A stretch of DNA of 64,000 bases, taken from positions 39,647,109 to 39,711,108 of the forward strand of contig CM068542.1 of NCBI GenBank assembly GCA_035048495.1, written 5' to 3'. Below, in pieces: positions 48,500 through 60,997 of this stretch (its first letter is position 1; the number at the start of each line of letters is the position of its first letter). Both the position numbers and the translations under genes were made by a program. Origin of the DNA: Euptelea pleiosperma. Its lineage: Eukaryota; Streptophyta; Magnoliopsida; Ranunculales; Eupteleaceae. The notes under the pieces were generated by a model that was not told the DNA's origin, did not search any database, and saw only the letters and a list, made by a program, of their open reading frames with translations.

Positions 48500-48894
48500 A
48501 GGTCAGAACACGACTCCCTTCTCTCCTTGATCATAAGGAGAGAAGGGAACAAAATGTACGAGGGACCACTCTTGATCTGGACCATTCTCAAAATGGAGAC
48601 TCCAACTCATTGATCTGGACCATTCAATATGGGGACCATCTCTTGTTTGGATATAACTTTAAAAATCAGAGTAGACTAATGAATGGCTACGAGTTAGAAT
48701 AGTTTGGACCAGTGATTTGGTCCTTCATTCACAGGTATTAGGTAGAGGCGTAGGTTTCATTGAGACCCACTGTTTGTGAGATTACATAAGTCATCCTGAT
48801 ACTATAATCCTAACCATCTGATCTATAACACTCCTTTGAAAGATTACAAAAAGTTTGCTATATTTGCTAGCTGTTTTTTCTATGACCATCCAGA

Positions 48895-49139
48895 AGAATG
48901 TACCAACCCGCCTCCGATCCCAATCCGGATCGCCCGATCCAGAAATGGGATCAGCGCAACTCGCCCCAGGTGAAGTGAGACTTCCCAGGGAAACAGTGAT
49001 CTCAGCCCGAGATGATCCATTTTTGGATTGGATCGGTGGGCCGGGCTCCGATCCCGATCAGGATCGCCCGATCCGGCCGAGGCTTCGAACCATGTTTGCT
49101 AGCTCATCTGACTTCGAACCATGTTTGCTAGCTCATCTC
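48895..49139. repeat. Word repeat (CCGATCCGGATCG dialect) with 29-bp tandem end
   Basis: GC-rich stretch of CCGATCC, GGATCGCCCGATCC and GATCCCGATC words ending in two 29-bp copies (49083-49111 and 49112-49139) of CTTCGAACCATGTTTGCTAG... The closing CGAACCATG echoes the ends of the A and B families. Confidence 0.55.
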
Positions 49140-50017
49140 TCGTGTGTGTGTGTGAACCGAAGACATTATCTAGGCATTTAAATCAAACTCCCACTTGTTA
49201 GATGTGATGGGGTCTCAAATGCCAAGGACCAGGATGACAATATTGTCACGCACGTTAGCCAACCCAGTAAAAATATCTAAAAAATGGGCCAGCGCAATGG
49301 TTAGTTCTGGTCTGGACTTCTGGCTTTTGTATGGAAACCATCTGATCCCAATTTTTTGGGCCCTGCTTTTTTAATATTTTGCCCTTAAAACAAGGCACCA
49401 GTTCGTTTTTGCGGATACAAGTCCTCGTGTTAATCACATGGGCTTTAACTTGAATTTAAGCCCAACTTATAAATAGGTGGGTATGAGTTTAAGCCCAATA
49501 TTTGGTCGGTTTAGATCCCATCATAGACCCAATGTATTGGTAATAACACCGAACCTGATCCGTTGAATAGTTAGTATGTTGTAATACTTCTTCTCCAAGT
49601 TCTACTAAGAGATTTTCCCAAAAATAGAAGTCTTACCAATAGGGGTTTTTTCTACTAAAAGATTCTCCTAAAGAGTGGAGATAAGAAATGATACACTGCG
49701 ACGAAGGTATTGTTAAACTAATATGCTCTCAAAATTTACTCTCGAGAATTGTGTCAACTTGGAAGTCTGCCGTTGGGAATCGTGTAAGTTATCTTGGTAC
49801 CCCACTCATACCATGGCATGCATGCCCATAGGTACTTATATATGATCACGCAATCTGAAGGCCTGACACGGTTCTCTACTTTAGTTCCACTCGGTACATT
49901 TTCCACCATTACTATCCAATCCACCAGTGGATAGGGCTTGTTTGGAGCTGCTCGATAAGATCTAGTTTGGAACTAGCTATCACAAAGGATCTTCAACATA
50001 TTAATGCTTACTAACTT

Positions 50018-50102
50018 GGGAGTCGGGCTCTCAGAGAATCCAATGGTGGTTGATAGGACTGAGCTGGTATTAAAGAATCCACGGCCGAGAGCCTGACTCC
50101 CA
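50018..50102. repeat. Hairpin-type repeat, inverted orientation
   Basis: Outer arms CTTGGGAGTCGGGCTCTC and GAGAGCCTGACTCCCAAA are nearly perfect inverses. Between them lies GAATCCAATGGTGGTTGATA...GAGCTGGTATT, the reverse orientation of the stem-and-loop core seen at 37677-37748. Confidence 0.6.
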
Positions 50103-50491
50103 AAAGTCTTTTGGGTGATAGAAGTCTTTTTTTAGCACAAAATTACTTTTTTCAAAATATAGATCGTTTGGATGACCAATTTACAAAAACTATTTTTCAT
50201 CCAATTTAATTTAATAAAAATACTTGAAAGTCACTTCTCTAGTAAAACACAAAACTTCTTTTTTATTTATAATGCAAGCTCAATCAACATGACAAACAAA
50301 GAAACCCCACTCCTACCCTCCCCCTCTATCACTATCAACAATCATAGTGGTGGGGCCCACCAAGAGAAGATAAATACATTTTGCATTGAAAATCCATTTT
50401 CAAAAATATCTTCTTAGAAAAGTCATTTTTAATAATTAAGTATTTTTTTTTAGAAAACAGGGAATCTTCAAAGATTTGGACAATTAGATCT

Positions 50492-50905
50492 GACTAAAAC
50501 TTCTATCACAGCGTTCTGACAGATGCTTCTGTCACAATACAAAACACTGGCCACGTGACACGTTCTTAATGGACTCTAACCATATGGATGTTTGGCCAGT
50601 CCCTCAGTGGACATCTAAACCAAATATCAGCCTGATTAATGATCCCTTAGATTAATGATTTCTAAGGGATTCGATTGAAGTTATTTTCATGGGTTGATTT
50701 GATAATGGTAAGAATTTGAGCATTATTGAGCGTTATTTGGGTGCAGAGATCCAAAGATTATAAATCACTAATCAGGCTGATTTTTGGTTTATAGGTCCAC
50801 CGAGGGACTGGCCAAACATCCATACTGTTAGAGTCCACTAAGATTATGCCACATGTCTGTGTTTTGCATTGTGACAGAAGCATCTGTCAAGTTTTACTCC
50901 TAAAT
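50492..50905. repeat. Foldback MITE, D family
   Basis: Left end GACTAAAACTTCTATCAC, right end CATCTGTCAAGTTTTACTC. Flanks TTAGATCTG and CTAAATCTG agree at 7 of 9 positions if the terminal G is counted as target. Inner arms ATGCTTCTGTCACAATAC(A) and its inverse, GGCCACGTGACAC, and the family centre are present. Confidence 0.6.
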
Positions 50906-50956
50906 CTGTTGCATGCGATGCTGTCAATTCAAAGACTTTCTATATTTTACACTGTG

Positions 50957-51335
50957 GAGTAAAACTTCTGTCACAATATGTTGTGAACACAACCCACAAT
51001 ACGAGCCACGTGGCACACTATTAGAGGGTGCTGACCGTATGAATGTTTGGCCAGTTCCTCGGTGGACCTGCAAACCAAAAATTCGCCTGATTAGTGATTT
51101 ACGACCTTTTGATCTTTGCACCCAAATATCGCTCAATAATGTTCAAATTCCTACTGTTAAAATCAACTCATGAACATAACTTCAATCCAACGCTTGTAAA
51201 TCACTAATATGGCTGATTTTTGGTTTGCAGGTCCACCGAGCGACTGACTAAACATCCATACGGTCAGCGCCCTCTAATAATGTGCCGCGTGGCTCGTATT
51301 GTGGATTGTGACCGGTTTGGTCACAACATCGTTGG
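50957..51335. repeat. Foldback MITE, D family
   Basis: Left end GAGTAAAACTTCTGTCAC; arms CCACAATACGAGCCACGTGG and, inverted, CCGCGTGGCTCGTATTGTGG. The right terminus has decayed (GGTCACAACATCG). One of the clearest long-arm copies. Confidence 0.65.
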
Positions 51336-51424
51336 TAATAATTGAAATACTTTGTTACTTTAAATTTTGCTTCATTATCACATAAATCATTGACAGTGTT
51401 TCAGGATTAAAGTGTATGTTATGC

Positions 51425-51735
51425 ACTGTTTTTAACGCTCAGAAAATAACAGCCCTTATTTTCGTTACAAGGCAGTTATTTTCCGTTATTTTTCTGTTAT
51501 AACAAAAATAACACCGTTATTTTCAGATAAAAATTGTTAAAATAACTTCCATTATTTCCGTTATAAATTTTATTGAAAATTTGAAATTCAAAATTTGAAT
51601 TTTAGTGCCATTTTCCCCCGTTATTTCCATTATTTTTTCATTTTTGCCCGTGCGCTACAATCCGTGATGGAAAAAACAGTAACGCCCCAGTCCGTCATAT
51701 CGATATAACTGCCACTTTTAAACCTTGGTTGCATG
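51425..51735 (-). repeat. A-family element, TTATAA dialect, inverted
   Basis: Reads in reverse relative to 2800-3085, closing CACTTTTAAACCTTGGTTG. Contains CATTTTTGCCC, TTTTTCCGTTATT-type words, and AGTAACGCCCCAGTCCG, the inverse of the GGACTGGGGG...GTTACTG block. Confidence 0.6.
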
Positions 51736-51739
51736 TAAT

Positions 51740-53130
51740 CCTGCTTATTACACATCTATTGAAGCTGGATCTCTTTGCAAGACCCTGAAGTGCGACCGCA
51801 ATGTATCTAGCTTTCTTATCCCAACCCAAGATAAGACCAAACAAACCATATTTGCATCAAAAGCTACGTACTAACCATGTCATCGGTAGTTGAGGCACAA
51901 AAACTTGAACTAATTTTGTTTGCAAAGTTAACTGAAACTTAGACGAACAGTTGATGTTACTATTTTGTCGACCGTTATAACGGACAAACAGTTTTGCAAA
52001 GAAAATGCCCTAATAAGTTAGGGCATTTTCGCCTTAAAGAATTTAAGGGAAAAAGAGGGGACGTGGGGTGCTTTCCCATAAATTGGGGTGCAAACTTTTT
52101 TTCTCATATAGGATGAATATGTAGTTATTGAGGAGTTGTTTTTGAAAATATGAAACAAATGGCATAGAAAGTAATTAAGTTGTTATTAAGAAATTTTATA
52201 AGAAATATGAAAATAATGAAAATGTAAGTAATTAAAGAGTGGTGATCATATGGTCCAAGGTCCATGTGGTCCTCAAATACTAACACATTTTGATTAGCAT
52301 TGCACACCTCGGACTACTAAAATAAAAATTCAAATATAATAAAATATTAGTGCAGCACCAATCAAAATTAATGTGCCAGCAGTTGGACACCACATGGACC
52401 CGGACCATCTTATCACCAGCTCACCTCAAGTTAATTAACATAATAATTAAACACGTTTTCTTAATTAATGCCAGTAGGTCCATGGCCTCACCTACCGAAA
52501 ACTCAATCCCCTATCATGTTGTGACATGTGAAGGACAAGGCAAGGGTAACCGGGAGAATTAGTTTTGGTTCAAGTTATTTATTTGGTAACACTTCTATAG
52601 ATGTTACCCACTCTTAAGGTTACCATCCCTTCCTTAAGGTGATAGGGGGTTGAGGCATCTCTTCAGCCAAATGCAAGGAAAGGCGATCGAACTGCCTCAC
52701 CTACTGCTTTTGTCCAATCAATATGCCACCAAGAGCTTATGAAACTGCCATTTGATAAGATGGTGAGGATTGTGTGATCAATATGAGTTTTGAGCCATGT
52801 TTGAACCATGAGGTGGGCTATTGATTGGACTCTAGATAGATCAATTTAACATAGAAAAGCTGTCGGATGTACTAAATCCTCATTGAATTTTATTTTTTCA
52901 TTAGAAAGGCGGTGCTCGTTCATGGTCATGTTAATCACGTGTACGATAATGAAAGTTCGAAAACTTGTAGTCCAAGCTTCTGCGTGGTATGCCTACCTAC
53001 CGGGAATCTCTACACGTGGAACACGCAACCATCAATTTGCCACCCCTTGTGATGACAACCCGAAATTCAAACCATTACAAAAATTCAACCTGCCTGATTA
53101 ATGCAATATTGGCCATTGAATTAGATAGTT
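51740..53130. other. Intergenic, no gene recognised
   Basis: AT-rich sequence with only short unsupported ORFs. No clear repeat boundaries. Confidence 0.4.
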
Positions 53131-53136
53131 AGGACC

Positions 53137-53491
53137 ATGGTTTAAAAAACGGCTGTTATAATGGATTCGGACCTCCCCCGTTATGTTATGTACCATTAAT
53201 TAAAACTCCCAGAAAATAACGGCCGTTATTTTTCCATTAAAACGATAATAATGACTGTTAATTATTTTCTGAAAAAATTTGTGAAAAAACAACATTTATT
53301 TTCGTTATTTTCCATTTTTTCAAATTTGAAATTTCAGAACTTGAATTCCAGCGCCATTTTTTCCACTATTTTTCCGTTATTTTCCATTTTTGCCCCTGAG
53401 CGTTACAATTTGTTATAAGGACTGTTATAACATAAAAAATGGTAACACCCCCAGTCCGTTATACCGTTATAACAGCCCCTTTTAAACCGTG
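53137..53491 (-). repeat. A-family element, TTATAA dialect
   Basis: 355-bp element with ends CATGGTTTAAAAAACGG and CCCCTTTTAAACCGTG, flanked by GTTAGGACC (53128-53136) and GTTATGACT (53492-53500), 7 of 9 identical. The interior has CGTTATTTTCC, CATTTTTGCCCC and CCGTTATAACAG words. Confidence 0.6.
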
Positions 53492-54384
53492 GTTATGACT
53501 ATATTAATGAAGGCTCTTTCTCTCTCTGGAATGTCACAATAGTGAGAATTTCAGGCTGTATCCAGTCCAAGAACGTTGTTGACTATGAATACACTTTAGC
53601 TCCATTGATTTTAGAACGTTGCCCATATGTTTCTCATGAAGATTCCTAATAATATAATTTGAAAAAGATCACCACTGTGATTGAGATTGAGAGAAGGAAG
53701 GAAGGTCATACTGGTGTAAAGGACCACAAATTTCATGTTATTTTCACATGCAAAAGGAGCTTCTTCTAATGGGCGAGACCATGTGAGTTCTATTATGGAA
53801 ATGGGGCCTAAAATGATATTTACCTTTTTCTCTTTCAGCTGTCTTCCTTTTCCTTCGCTTTTTTTTTTCTTTGCGGGGAAGAATTGCAACCTATCATTAA
53901 TCTAACGTGAGTTATCAACATCTGAATACCCATGCTTTAACCTCCAAAGCCGTTCTGTAACATCAACAGGCTTGACCTAAAGACAAAAGCATCAATATGC
54001 ATGATTGTCGTTTTTCTTGTGTGTGTGGAATGCATGGCCAACTATTTCGAGTACACCGTCATGTTTTGTCTCTTTTTATTGCAATCTAATGGTACTGGGA
54101 ATGGACAGGTGAGAACCTGGGATGTCTTCCGGTGTAAATCTGATCAATTTCAGGTTGTTTCCGTGCAATGATTGCGCTATCCGTGTGGGGTGTAAAACGG
54201 TCTTTACCAAAAATAAGTGATTTCATTATGCCGCGTAAATGTGCAAAAAAGCGTAATTAGTGGTTTTTTTTTTTTTTTTTGTGTAACTTTTCCCTAGTTG
54301 AGTATCTTCCATTACATCTCAATTATATTACTTCATTAAGGTAGAGTTGTCGGTGCAACCTGTTGTTGGAATGTGTTGTTTGGA

Positions 54385-54648
54385 TATGTGGCCAGCACTC
54401 TGCCTTTATTAGACTCGTGGACTCTTTGATATATATATTGTTACGCCTCTCTCTAACAGCTTAAGCTTTTAGAGTAAAGTGGTTGTCAACATGGTATCTG
54501 GTTAGGAGATCTCAATAGCTCGTAGGTTCGAGTCTCTGGCTATGTGGCCAGCACTCTGCCTCTGCTAGACCCGTGGACCCTTTGATATATATACATGATT
54601 ACGCCTTTCTCTAATATCTTAAGCTTTTAGAGTAAAGTGGTTGTCAAC
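54385..54648 (+). repeat. Repeated LTR-end/primer-binding-like unit
   Basis: Two direct units (54385-54490 and 54542-54648) of about 106 bp share ATGTGGCCAGCACTCTGCCT and AGAGTAAAGTGGTTGTCAAC. Between them lies TGGTATCTGGTTAGGAG...GGTTCGAGTCTCTGG, resembling the tRNA-Met primer-binding site and leader that follow a plant 5' LTR. Probably retrotransposon debris. Confidence 0.45.
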
Positions 54649-54785
54649 ACCAACCGCCCCTTGTTGTATCCATGATTGAACTAAGAGCTTATTTAGTTTG
54701 TCATTGAAATCAAGCTTTAATGCCTTTCTTGTGTGGTGCTTTTGTCAATTGTAACGCATCTTTTGTCAATTGTCACATCTAATAA

Positions 54786-55400
54786 TGCTTATTGGTTAAT
54801 TCTACTGTTTATCTTTTTGTTAGGATAAGGTCAATTGATTGAAGTGTATAGGTGAAAGACACCCAAATTAGGTTTCTAGTTTCCTCAATCTGCATTATTG
54901 GCAGTTCCTTACAATCTAAGTGCATTTAAGAAAAGTAGCCTAAATTGGCTATTAATTTGGTTAATTTGCTAAATCCTTCGTCAATATTCGTCACATCTCT
55001 AATGTTTATTGCTTAATTAATTCAAGTGTTTATCTTTTTGTCAAGATATAGGGCAGCAAGGGTGGATAAGTTTTGTTGATTTTGCGATACGGTTGATTGA
55101 TTGAAGCGTACAGGTGAAAGACCCAAATTAAGTTTGCGCGCAATTTGTTTAATCTGCATCGTTAGCATTTCCTTATAATCCAAGTGCACTAAAGCCGTTC
55201 GTCAATTGCCATATTGCTTATTTCCAGTGTTTATCATTTTGTCGGGCATGCTAGGGCAACAAGGGAGGATAAGCTTTGTTGATTGCGACACAGTTTATTC
55301 CATGTGAAATATCCAAATTACGTTTGCAGTTTGTTTAATTTGCATATGTTGCATGTTAGCAATTCCTTCCAATCCAATACTAAACCAATTCATCTGAGGG
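54786..55400 (+). repeat. Degenerate tandem repeat, about 200-230 bp units
   Basis: Three units begin near 54786, 55016 and 55212, sharing AGTGTTTATCTTTTTGTC, GGTGAAAGAC.CCCAAATTA and TTTAATCTGCAT blocks. No coding potential. Confidence 0.5.
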
Positions 55401-55429
55401 GGGCAAATTGCGATCAATATGACATACAA

Positions 55430-56635
55430 AACACCAAATATGTTTGGAATATGCAAAACAAATTTCAGCTGATATACATTCAAATAATTCATTTTTTATA
55501 TCAAGAAGCTAGCCGTTGAGAGTACAAGGATTTCAACTGTGGCTTCGAGATCTCCATTAATTGTTGGAAAATAATTGAGCATTAACGATGAGTATACGTG
55601 GTTGGCTTTGATCTAAATTAATGTAGATGATGTTAAAAATTTAAACACAATATATGTAACTTGTACACATTTCAATGCTAATTAATCAATATGTTCTAGC
55701 CAAAACAATTGTTTCCAAAGAGCTAAATTCATCATTTTCCTATGGTTTGCGCAGGATGGATCGGGGGTGTCAATAAAGATAAAGTTGCTTATATTTTGAT
55801 TAGTGTGATTTTTGAAATATATGCATGTTTGGACTAACCTAGATGGGCATACAAACCCTAAATTAACCCGATTAGTGATTTTTGACTATATGCATGTTTG
55901 GACTAACCCTATATGGACATACAGTTCAAAAATTATATTGATTAGTGATTTTTGACTGTATGGATGTTTGGCCTAACCCTAGATGGACATACAGATAAAA
56001 AATTAGCTTGTTTAGTGATTTCTGACTATATGGATGTTTGGCCTAACCCTAGATGGACATACAGATCAAAAATTAGCTTGATTAGTGATTCTGACTGTAT
56101 GAATGTTTGGCCTAAACTTATATCGACTTACAAATCCAAAATTAGCCTGAATAGTGATTTCTGACCCTATATATCAATCCTAAAAATCAGCTATGGATGT
56201 TTGGCCTAACCCTAGATGGACACCATTAAACGCCCGATATGTTTGGATTTATGCAAAACAAATTTCAGCTGTCTTATATTCAAATAAGTCCATTTTAACT
56301 GTAGAACAACCCTAACAAACAAGATTAATTTCCACTATTTATATCGAGAAGCCTTTGAGCAAAGTGCAACGATTTCAACCGTAGCTTCCATTTACGATGA
56401 TTAGGTGGTCGGCTTTTGATCTAATGTCAATGATGTTAAAAATTAACTTAAACACAAATGTAACTTGTACACATTTCAATACTTAATCAATATGTTCTAG
56501 GATAAATAATATTGTTTCCAAAGAAGTAAATTCATCATTTCCCTTTGGTTTGCGCTAACTGTTCCATTTTCGGAAGCCTCTGATCGAACTGCTGTATTGA
56601 TTGAGAATGGATCCCGGGTGTCAATAAAGATAAAG
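55430..56635 (+). repeat. Direct duplication flanking a minisatellite
   Basis: 55430-55795 and 56230-56635 are collinear degenerate copies (ATATGTTTGG...TGCAAAACAAATTTCAGCTG, GATGATGTTAAAAATT, GTAACTTGTACACATTTCAAT, GGGTGTCAATAAAGATAAAG). The minisatellite described next separates them. Confidence 0.65.
55817..56222 (+). repeat. Minisatellite of 69-70 bp units from a MITE arm
   Basis: ATGTTTGG recurs at 55825 (variant), 55894, 55964, 56034, 56103 and 56198, spacing 69, 70, 70, 69 and 95. Each unit (TGACTGTATGGATGTTTGGC, CCTAGATGGACATACAGAT, AAAATTAGCTTGATTAGTGA) is one arm of a D-family foldback element. Confidence 0.85.
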
Positions 56636-57093
56636 TTAATTGAATCACCTTTCACACTAATTAAGCAATCACTAAGTTTTTTAAACAATTCGTGATTGGT
56701 TATCAACAACTGGTAAAGAATTAATGAGCCCAAACAGAAATCAAAAGGGGACCGAGCCCACTTTACCAAGATCGTATACCATTAAAAAAAAAAATGGGTC
56801 GTGCTTGAGAATCCTATAAGATCACAAAGGAACCACCATTAAAATTACATAAATTTAGCAAAAGTGAGCTGAACAAATCATTCAGTAAAGAAGTCAAGTG
56901 GTGCCCAAGATTCCTATCAGACCATTAAAGGAAGCACTGGGCTTCTTTCCATCGGCTTTTTCCTTATTGAATACGTAAAGAATAGAAACACCACTAACAA
57001 CTTTAAAGCAACTTAATATCATCACCACACACGTACCAAAAGGAGAAATATGTAGTTTTCAGTCACCTTTTTCTCTTTATCTTCGTTGAAACT

Positions 57094-57102
57094 TATATAA
57101 AT
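57094..57102 (+). promoter_or_regulatory. TATA box of WAT1-related gene 2
   Basis: TATATAAAT lies 52 bases before the ATG, a normal plant spacing if transcription starts near 57125. The surrounding 43 bp (57092-57134) are missing from the otherwise duplicated promoter of the downstream copy. Confidence 0.6.
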
Positions 57103-57153
57103 CTTTCAACTCCAAGATTTGTTTTTTGAAGACATCATCGAAAACTTGAGGCC

Positions 57154-57795
57154 ATGGATGGAAAGAAGCCTTATTTGGCTGTTGCTCTCATACAAACCAT
57201 ATATGCTGGTATGTTTTTGCTCTCCAAAGCTGCATTTAACAGAGGTATGAGCAGCTCCATCTTCGTCTTCTATAGACAGGCAGCTGCTACCGTCTTCCTA
57301 ATCCCTCTCGCCATTATCTTCGAAAGGTATAAACAAAACTAATTAACACCTTCTTCTTCCTCTTCCTCTTCGACTGTTCTAATTATTTGTTGATGCTGTC
57401 TAGGAAGAGAGCTCCACCACTTTCATTCATAGCCTTCTGCAAGATTTTCATGATTTCTTTATTTGGGTAATTTTAATTTTTGATTTTTTTTTTTTTTTGT
57501 TCTGTACTCTTACTTCCTCAGATAAGTATTGATTTCATGTAGAAAAAATTATTTTTATATTGGGTATTTGGAAATATAGGATTACTTTCAGCTTGAATAT
57601 CTATGGTGTTGCCCTGGTTTACACATCCGCAACGTTGGCAGCTGCAACATCAAATATGCTTCCTGTCATCACCTTCTTCTTGGCTGTTTTGCTCAGGTAC
57701 TGCTTAATTTTGATTGCATTTCTTCCTTCTTTTTGGTCATAAATCTGTAAATTAAGCATAAATAAATAATACCCATTAATCATGCCAGCATTCTT

Positions 57796-57826
<31 letters not shown>

Positions 57827-59720
57827 CATATCTTTAGAGCAGATAAGTACTGGATATGGTGTGAGGTTGTTTGAGAGAGAGAGCTGTAGGAGCTCAGCTC
57901 AGAGCAGAAACCGCAACATATTCTAAAAAATAAAGAGATGAGGTAATTTAGGTGTCCACGTATGAACGGGCAGATGTTTGGCACATGGAGTCGCATGGAC
58001 AAATGTAGATCTGTTACGCGAAAAAATCAAATCCATTAAATGAGGACGTTGGCTCATCTAACGGTGGGTCCTACTCTTCTGCAACCATGCCAGTGTACGA
58101 TTATGCTCTTCTAGATTGCTTTTGCATTTGGCTGTCATGTCTACTTTGATTTTAACAGATCTCTCTTCCCAATCAAATACAGTTAAATTACAGACAAAAC
58201 TTTTCTGCAAGTCGAGAAGGAAGAACTTCAAAATTCGGCAAACTTTTCTCTCTACATGCCCCACTTGAATTATACACAAGTTTGTTTGTTCAACGTCTAT
58301 CCGTTGTCACAGGCCCAAGCCCAATGCCTAGTATGATGCAATTCAAATTCAGGTCCACAGACTCTTATAATGTTAGGTCTGATGGGCTGGAACTAAACCT
58401 GAATCTAAACTTCACTGGGTTTGGGCTACACTTATAGGTTGGAAGCTGAGACATGGGCTTGATTGTTGGGCTCAGGCCCAGAACAATGAGCATTAGTTCC
58501 TTATTCATCTACATCTGCTTTGCATTCCAGGATGGAAATTGTCAACCTAAGGACTCTCTCCGGAACTGTCAAGATTGTGGGTGTGGTACTCTGCATGGCC
58601 GGCGCAGCAACTCTGGCCTTCTACAAGGGCCCACATTTGCAACCATTGATCCATCACCACCTATTTGGACATCAAAGTAGCAAAGAAGGTGGAATTGTTG
58701 CCCATTCAAGCAAGACATGGATAAAGGGTTGCTTCCTCATGCTCACTTCCAACACCTTATGGGGTTTATGGCTTGTATTGCAGGTAGGGTTTTCTCGAAA
58801 TGATCCTATGCATGTATCATATATATAAATGTATTTGTATAGACATTGTTATGCTAACAATTACATTGCTTCTTTTACCTGTATAAATCGATGTATATTT
58901 TGATTGGAGACAGGTACGAATTTTGAAAACCTACCCGTCGAAGCTTCTCTACACAACTCTTCAGTGCTTTCTAAGCACCATTCAGTCATTTGTCGTCGCC
59001 ATTGTCTTCGAGAGAAATTCTTATCAATGGAAGCTGCATTTAGATGTGGGGCTCCTCGCCGTGGCCTATTGTGTAATGACACGTGAACTTTCTTTCCTTT
59101 ATATATAGCACTGTGGATTGTTCTTAAGTAATCACACATGCATATATGCATGTTAGCATGTATGTCCTTCGAATGCAAATGTACGTAAACCTTTTTTTAG
59201 GTATCGGGGCTTAAGTATCTTAGTGACTAATAAACACACCATTCTTATTGTTTATGAAGACATTAAGGTAGTTGTGACGAGTACTCATGCAGGGAATTGT
59301 GGTTACGGGCGTTACATTCTATTTACAAACATGGTGCATCGAGAAGAAGGGCCCCGTTTTCTTAGCGATGTCTACGCCACTGTCTTTGATCATCACAATC
59401 TTCTGTTCCGCGCTTCTATTGGGTGAATTAATTAGTTTGGGAAGGTGATCAGTTTAGTTTGGTTGATTAAATCTAATCAAAGGGTTCAAATTACAATATA
59501 GGGTTAAGTAAGAGAGAAACATCTAACCTACTTAAGGTGGGTTTATTGTTTCAGTGTTTTAGGTGGGATTGTTTTGGTTGGAGGGCTATATAGCGTTTTG
59601 TGGGGGAAGAGCATGGAAGAAAGGAATGGGAGATTAACAGTTGAAGATGGGAAGAGCAAGGAAGAAGGGAATAATAGATTAACAGTTGAAGATAACAAAG
59701 AGTGCTTGGAGGTAATATAA
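57154..59720 (+). CDS. WAT1-related (UMAMIT/EamA) transporter, complete
   Basis: Seven exons: 57154-57326, 57404-57466, 57580-57696, 58531-58783, 58914-59072, 59293-59444, 59555-59720; 360 residues, usual for the family, expected to form ten membrane helices in two EamA repeats. Start region MDGKKPYLAVALIQTIYAGM is the classic first helix. Later: SSSIFVFYRQAAATVFLIPL, YTSATLAAATSNMLPVITF, GVVLCMAGAATLAFYKGP, LWLVLQ, YPSKLLYTTLQCFLSTIQS and GGIVLVGGLYSVLWGK. All junctions are GT-AG and phases agree. Likely exports a small metabolite such as auxin or amino acids across the plasma membrane or tonoplast; substrate unknown. The C-terminal tail contains a 15-residue tandem repeat. The stop used is read through an unspliced GTAATATAA; a further 3' exon is possible. 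Intron 3 holds a GA microsatellite (about 57800-57826) and a GGGCC-word repeat. Confidence 0.93.
59610..59699 (+). repeat. In-frame 45-bp tandem repeat in WAT1-related gene 2
   Basis: Units 59610-59654 and 59655-59699 encode SMEERNGRLTVEDGK and SKEEGNNRLTVEDNK, extending the cytosolic C-terminal tail by 15 residues. RLTVED is identical in both. Confidence 0.9.
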
Positions 59721-60990
59721 GCTCTATCTGCTAGCTTTTAACTATTTGTGTATGTGTTTGTAGAATTGTTGTGTGTGTGTGTGTGTGTGCTCTCCATTAG
59801 AAATGCAACTGCGTTGCACCTAAATGTATAAAAAATATTTTATATTGCTTCACAGGAGGTCTAGTGTCCACCTTGGGTAGACCCAAAAGATGGTCTACCA
59901 GCTCGATAACTACACATATGCATGGAGCTCAAGCAGATGAATTGGACTCGTCATTTGATGGATCTAGGAGATCATCCTGCCGAAAGACCCAATTGGTTGA
60001 CCATAACCGTTCGATCTGCGGACTTATTTTTGGTCTTTCTCCTAGATCTTCATTTAATGTTGACCCGAGAATTAGAGTGTAATAGAACAGGAATCATTAT
60101 ATCAGGGTTTTTTCTTTCTTTCTTTCTATTATTATATAAAATCTTAGGTGTGAAACATGAAATGAGGTTCCAATCTCACGAATTTTAATTCTAAACGTTC
60201 TTCGGGTCTGCCTGCCAATCGGGAAACTTGTTAGATTGCTTGGCACATATATAATGACATTTTCCGGGTGTTTGGATGCAGGCTTAGGTGTGGTCAAACA
60301 TAAGTAACCCAAGTACAAAGATTTTTAACTTCCTCTTAGGCAAGAGGAAGGCAAAATTTAGCTCACGCAGTGGCCGCCCATCTATACGTGGATAGATCGG
60401 CCCACGTGATTTGACGGAATAATCCAAAAAAAAATAAAATTCTCCCTCAAACTACTACTAAACTTTTTTACGGTCTTCTTTCGCAAAATTTTGGAATCAA
60501 CCTCCTCGTTCATGTCATCGAACTTAACCGCTTGTCCGTGGTGAAAAAATGATCAAATCCAACAACTAGAAATAGCCAATCAAGCTGATTTTTTGGGTAT
60601 AAGTCCACAAGGGATGGGACAAACATTCATGCGTCAGTGGGTACAAAATTGTGCTCCACGTAGCACTTTTGAACGGGAAGGACCAAAGTTTGGTCGATCT
60701 TATCTGGTAGTGCGATATATAAGCATTTTTAGGCAAAAAACTAAGCCGGACTGTCTTTTTGGCCAACCGGTTGAACCAGTGACCAAATGACTGGCAATTC
60801 ACCGGGTCGATGGCGGGTCCAGGTTTTAAAACTCGAATTGGGTGGACCCAAGGCGGACTATATCGTCCACAAACCAATGCTCTGGTTTTCCTTAAGTCGT
60901 AGAAAATGCAATCATTGAAATTTGGTCCACGACCCTAGGAGGCCAAAAGAAAAACGGAACCAGAGTCTGATACTCTGATTAATGCTCAGT
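59721..60990. other. Intergenic, no gene recognised
   Basis: Downstream of the second WAT1-related gene. Contains a short GT microsatellite (59771-59789) and weak D-family debris at about 60560-60660 (CCAATCAAGCTGATTTTTTGG). Open frames lack family resemblance. Confidence 0.4.
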
Positions 60991-60997
60991 AGAAACT

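Larger units (their letters stand above)
45455..49760 (+). repeat. Segmental duplication, copy 2
   Basis: Direct copy of 41330-44310, starting within a D-family arm (CCAAACATCCAAACGG) and ending beyond CTGATCCGTTGA (49565). It carries three blocks absent from copy 1, including the foldback element at 46282-47067, and lacks the SINE. Truncated relative to copy 1 near its end. Confidence 0.85.

Noticed and set aside
55817..56222. Regularly spaced repeats resembling an array such as CRISPR
   Set aside because: Units are contiguous 69-70 bp copies without unique spacers, in a plant nuclear context, and match a MITE arm.
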